From IMG/VR virus record IMGVR_UViG_3300044632_001024, positions 1-32,259 of that record: 32,259 bases of DNA; one strand, 5' to 3'. Below the pieces are notes generated by a model that saw nothing but the letters and a program-made list of their open reading frames with translations, did no database searches and was not told the origin of the DNA. Below, piece after piece: positions 29,511-32,259 of this stretch. Made by a program: the position numbers and the translations under genes. Source of the stretch: a virus. The first letter of the stretch is position 1; every line of letters starts with the position of its first letter.

Positions 29511-29846
29511 TTAATCGCCCTCAAGTTTTAAGATATAAACATCAAAGACCCAAGTAAGTTGATCTGATGCTTGCCATCTTAAATTGTAGCCAGTTTTTAA
29601 GATGCCACAATTAAAATAAATAGTGCCACCCGGCACAAATGAGTCAACTCTAGTTCTGTATATTTGCCTACCATAATAAGGGCCATCACATATCATTCGG
29701 CCAGGCTCAAATCCAGATGATAAAACTGTATTTGAAATTGGAACACAAAAAACAAGACAATCCGTTGTTGCTGTATAAATAACTTTTGAGGACAATCCAA
29801 CAGCGACATTTTTTAAAATTGCATGATAAGAAAGTCCAGCAAACAT
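29511..29846 (-). CDS. Small beta-rich tail protein, trio member 1
   Basis: 111 aa. Begins MFAGLSYHAILKNVAVGLSS, then KVIYTATTDCLVFCVPISN, and ends WVFDVYILKLEGD. The ATG overlaps the stop of the 180-aa gene. With its two neighbours it forms a set of three related proteins, so the tail tip may carry hetero-oligomers or alternative receptor-binding subunits. Confidence 0.7.
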   Translation of the reverse strand: MFAGLSYHAILKNVAVGLSSKVIYTATTDCLVFCVPISNTVLSSGFEPGRMICDGPYYGRQIYRTRVDSFVPGGTIYFNCGILKTGYNLRWQASDQLTWVFDVYILKLEGD

Positions 29847-30388
29847 TAAGCCTCTCTTACAAGTAATTGGAAATATCCGTTATAGCCTCGATCTTGAATA
29901 CCTGTAACCTTTGAACGTATAGAATAACCTGCTGGAAATGTTGTAAAATTTAAAGTGCCTACAACTTTATTAGGGCCAGCATTTATATCAGTTGATTTCT
30001 CAATATTTCTACCTACAATTGAATTATTGCCAGATAAATATGATATTGATGGTGGCGTTGCAAACAAATTACCAAGCAAAGAGCCTGTTTCATCATACAC
30101 ATCAAAGTTAATAGCAAGTGATCCACTTAGCCCAGCCTGTGAATTTGATAAATAATAAGAAGTAATAACAGTTTCAGATTCAAAATATCTTAAACCACCA
30201 TAACCCTTGGTCGATACATCAGAAATAAAGTAATAACCAGTTAAATCAATCTCAATTTTGTCTTGCACGCGAGATAAAATATAGTTGATCGATGCGCCTA
30301 TACGCGTAAATGTTGCCTCGGAAATAGCTGCTTTATAGCGAACTTCTTCTTCTCGTATAAAGTTGGGACTTGGTGTTATTATTGCCAT
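29846..30388 (-). CDS. Beta-rich tail protein downstream of the hub
   Basis: 180 aa, ATG overlapping the hub stop codon at 30388. Begins MAIITPSPNFIREEEVRYKA, then strands (DKIEIDLTGYYFISDVSTKG, LAINFDVYDETGSLLGNLFA) and ends YNGYFQLLVREA. No family recognised. It probably binds the hub and links the trio of small proteins to it; inferred from order only. Confidence 0.7.
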   Translation of the reverse strand: MAIITPSPNFIREEEVRYKAAISEATFTRIGASINYILSRVQDKIEIDLTGYYFISDVSTKGYGGLRYFESETVITSYYLSNSQAGLSGSLAINFDVYDETGSLLGNLFATPPSISYLSGNNSIVGRNIEKSTDINAGPNKVVGTLNFTTFPAGYSIRSKVTGIQDRGYNGYFQLLVREA

Positions 30389-32259
30389 TATATATACCTA
30401 TATGGTGCACCGTTATCATCAGAGAAACCGATTAAATCAATCTTATCTCCAATAGTGGGCGCGTAATTCTCATTTAATGTTATGATGTTTCCAGTTACAT
30501 TGACAACTTCAAACTCATCACTTTGACTTGACCAGTCATTGGGATGAAAAACAACGGGTGAACCTTCGAAAAACAGACTGCCATCACTAACTTCTATCTC
30601 GTTTGCTGATACAATTGAAGCAACTTCAGCTTGTGGGCACATAGAGCCATATGAAGTTTTTTGATAATTACTTGCTTCGTCATAATCTGGCAGGTCAATG
30701 ATTGAAGTCGCGTCTAAAGTTATCGTAATTGGTGCGTTAAAAACTATCTCGTTATTATTTCCGAGGTTAAAAGTGGCAATATTTAACACTTGCACTTGAG
30801 TAAAATCCTCGTTTCTGATTCTAATTGGCTTGCCGGCAAACTCAACCCACTTCTCCCACTCTTCTTTATCGGGATCATAGCCAAAAGATTGCTCGATCAC
30901 CACGCTGTTTGCAGTGGGAGAACCAACAACTTTAGAACTTGGCGAGAAAACAACAAACCGACCATTTAGCTCAAATGCTGAATTGATTAAATCAAGCGTA
31001 ACTTTGCCGCGTTTAATGTCTATTTTTTTATTGTAGACCTCCATGAGCGTTTCACGAAATGTTTGCTCACCTGTTTCACTATTTGGAAGCAATAAACCAT
31101 TGCCACCAAACACTACAACATCACCTATCTCTAAATTGTAGCCATCTTTATAAAGCAACTCCACACCCTCAAGGAATTGAGGCGCGAACTTGTACTTGTC
31201 TAGTAGTCTTTCCGCTTGTCTTTGGATTAATGAGCGAGTAATTGAGTTATCCCTTAAACCATTGGCCTCTATGATTAACTGTTTGTTTCCAGTCTTAATC
31301 CGATTAAACGAATCCTCACTTGAGATAATTTCACCTGCTCGATACTTGCCAGAATCTAGTGATTTTTCTTCGAACTTATACACAACTGTATTATAAAGGT
31401 TCTTTTGAGTTGATCTTTTTACGCTTAAATTTGTGATATTTGTAATTGAATCAGGGTTAACCAGTACGGTCGAGCCAGCATTGAGTGGTGGCAGCGTTGC
31501 CCCTATAGATGATCGACCTTTTTTAGGTGCAGCATAAAGACCCAATGGCTTAAATAGCTCTCGCTCGATCCATTCTTTGGCGTTTATTTGATCGCGCACA
31601 TAGATGTCAATGTTTGGCAACGATGAACCTATAAGAGTATCAAGGTCATCAATACCATTAATATCAATTTGATTAGGCCTCATCGCAAGACCAAAAGGCA
31701 TTGTGTCATACTGTGATTTAAATGAACAGACTGCACTTGAATTAGCTTCAGGCGCAAGGGATTGATTAACAATCGCATAGTAAAATCCATCAATAAAACC
31801 AGTATCCAAAATAACTGCATCGGTAAAGTCATTCGATGCTGACCCACTAATAGTTATAAAGTCATTAACTTGAACATTGTATAAAAAGAAAATATCATCC
31901 TGAAAAAATACCGCATTTGTAATTGTTTGAATTCCATCATATGAAACGAATCTATCACTTGGCACATTAGCCTGATAAGTCCCAACACCTGACATCATTA
32001 TCTTGAGGTATAGATCAATTGGCTTGCCCATTATGCGATAAAATGAAACTACTTCTGTTTCATCATCATGTGCAGCGGCCGCAGTTCTTAGTTGATTCCT
32101 AAGCACGTTATTAAATGATGTTGCTGTATTTGTTTGAGATAACTTTATGAGTTCCTCATCAATCTGAATATAGCTCATGAAGTTAGCTTCTTGTGCTATT
32201 GTTGGAATAATGAACCCCTCAGTTGTGGTAACTGGGATTGATGTTTGAATATTTGTAAT
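30388..32259 (-). CDS. Tail hub/tip protein, C-terminal part (gene crosses the join)
   Basis: This is the continuation of the gene that starts at 673. A shorter open frame starting at the internal ATG at 32178 is only the part visible on a linear reading. The middle region (IDLYLKIMMSG, IYVRDQINAKEWIEREL, RSLIQRQAERLLDKYK) resembles tail hub proteins with alternating beta barrels and helices. The segment LEIGDVVVFGG is typical of the late beta domain that places the protein at the tail tip. The C-terminal 130 residues look like a separate beta domain. The stop codon overlaps the start of the next gene at 30388. The molecule is likely to sit at the distal end of the tail tube and carry the small tail proteins encoded downstream. 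The assignment as hub is an inference from order and length. Confidence 0.75.
   Translation of the reverse strand: MTNIQTSIPVTTTEGFIIPTIAQEANFMSYIQIDEELIKLSQTNTATSFNNVLRNQLRTAAAAHDDETEVVSFYRIMGKPIDLYLKIMMSGVGTYQANVPSDRFVSYDGIQTITNAVFFQDDIFFLYNVQVNDFITISGSASNDFTDAVILDTGFIDGFYYAIVNQSLAPEANSSAVCSFKSQYDTMPFGLAMRPNQIDINGIDDLDTLIGSSLPNIDIYVRDQINAKEWIERELFKPLGLYAAPKKGRSSIGATLPPLNAGSTVLVNPDSITNITNLSVKRSTQKNLYNTVVYKFEEKSLDSGKYRAGEIISSEDSFNRIKTGNKQLIIEANGLRDNSITRSLIQRQAERLLDKYKFAPQFLEGVELLYKDGYNLEIGDVVVFGGNGLLLPNSETGEQTFRETLMEVYNKKIDIKRGKVTLDLINSAFELNGRFVVFSPSSKVVGSPTANSVVIEQSFGYDPDKEEWEKWVEFAGKPIRIRNEDFTQVQVLNIATFNLGNNNEIVFNAPITITLDATSIIDLPDYDEASNYQKTSYGSMCPQAEVASIVSANEIEVSDGSLFFEGSPVVFHPNDWSSQSDEFEVVNVTGNIITLNENYAPTIGDKIDLIGFSDDNGAPYRYI
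32133..32259. repeat. Terminal direct repeat, right copy
   Basis: This is the second copy of the 127-base repeat found at 1-127. Removing one copy joins the two halves of the tail hub gene in frame. Confidence 0.95.

Overview
The window is a tailed bacteriophage genome, almost certainly complete. Its first and last 127 bases (1-127 and 32133-32259) are identical, and one long tail gene runs in frame across the join, so the molecule closes to a circle of 32,132 unique bases. I see no integrase, tRNA, rRNA, CRISPR array or insertion sequence. The DNA is AT-rich. Shine-Dalgarno sites are mostly good, genes are tightly packed, and many are coupled by TAATG or ATGA overlaps. The host is probably Gram-negative: there is a compact M15-type peptidoglycan peptidase next to a lipoprotein nested in a small membrane-protein gene, the layout of Rz/Rz1 spanins. 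I cannot fix the host further; an AT-rich Gram-negative environmental bacterium fits.

Layout. A non-coding region of about 700 bases (22605-23304) divides the genome. To its right, on the plus strand (23305-27830), lies an early-type module: ERF single-strand annealing protein, HNH-like protein, DnaQ-like exonuclease, HExxH metallopeptidase, RusA-like resolvase and several small unknowns. It has recombination genes but no polymerase, helicase or primase, so the phage must lean on the host replisome. Everything else is on the minus strand. Reading leftward from 22604 come small unknown genes, a 268-aa unknown protein, a ParB-methyltransferase fusion, small and large terminase, portal, two related neck-type proteins, scaffold and major capsid. 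Then come three tiny proteins, two fibre-type genes, connector and tail-completion genes, tail tube, a frameshifted tail assembly chaperone pair, tape measure, distal tail and fibre genes, and a secreted-looking Cys-rich protein. Across the join follow the tail hub, four small beta-rich proteins, the endolysin and lysis candidates, which meet the plus-strand genes tail to tail at 27827-27830. The short tape measure (615 aa), frameshifted chaperone pair and tail tube protein indicate a siphovirus with a non-contractile tail.

Most interesting. The early operon begins with a leader RNA (about 23171-23304) that can fold either into an intrinsic terminator just before the first ribosome-binding site or into a competing multi-stem structure whose 3' strand is the terminator loop. 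The opposite operon begins with a hairpin of the same geometry (10-bp stem, 15-nt loop, U-rich tail) right before its first start codon, and its loop is complementary to two upstream repeats. Together they look like paired RNA-based transcription control. Other points are a dnaX-type A-AAA-AAG frameshift site joining the two tail chaperone frames, a tail-cluster protein with a Sec signal peptide and about 20 cysteines, a beta-propeller-like fibre placed among the head-tail connector genes, and a trio of related small tail proteins.
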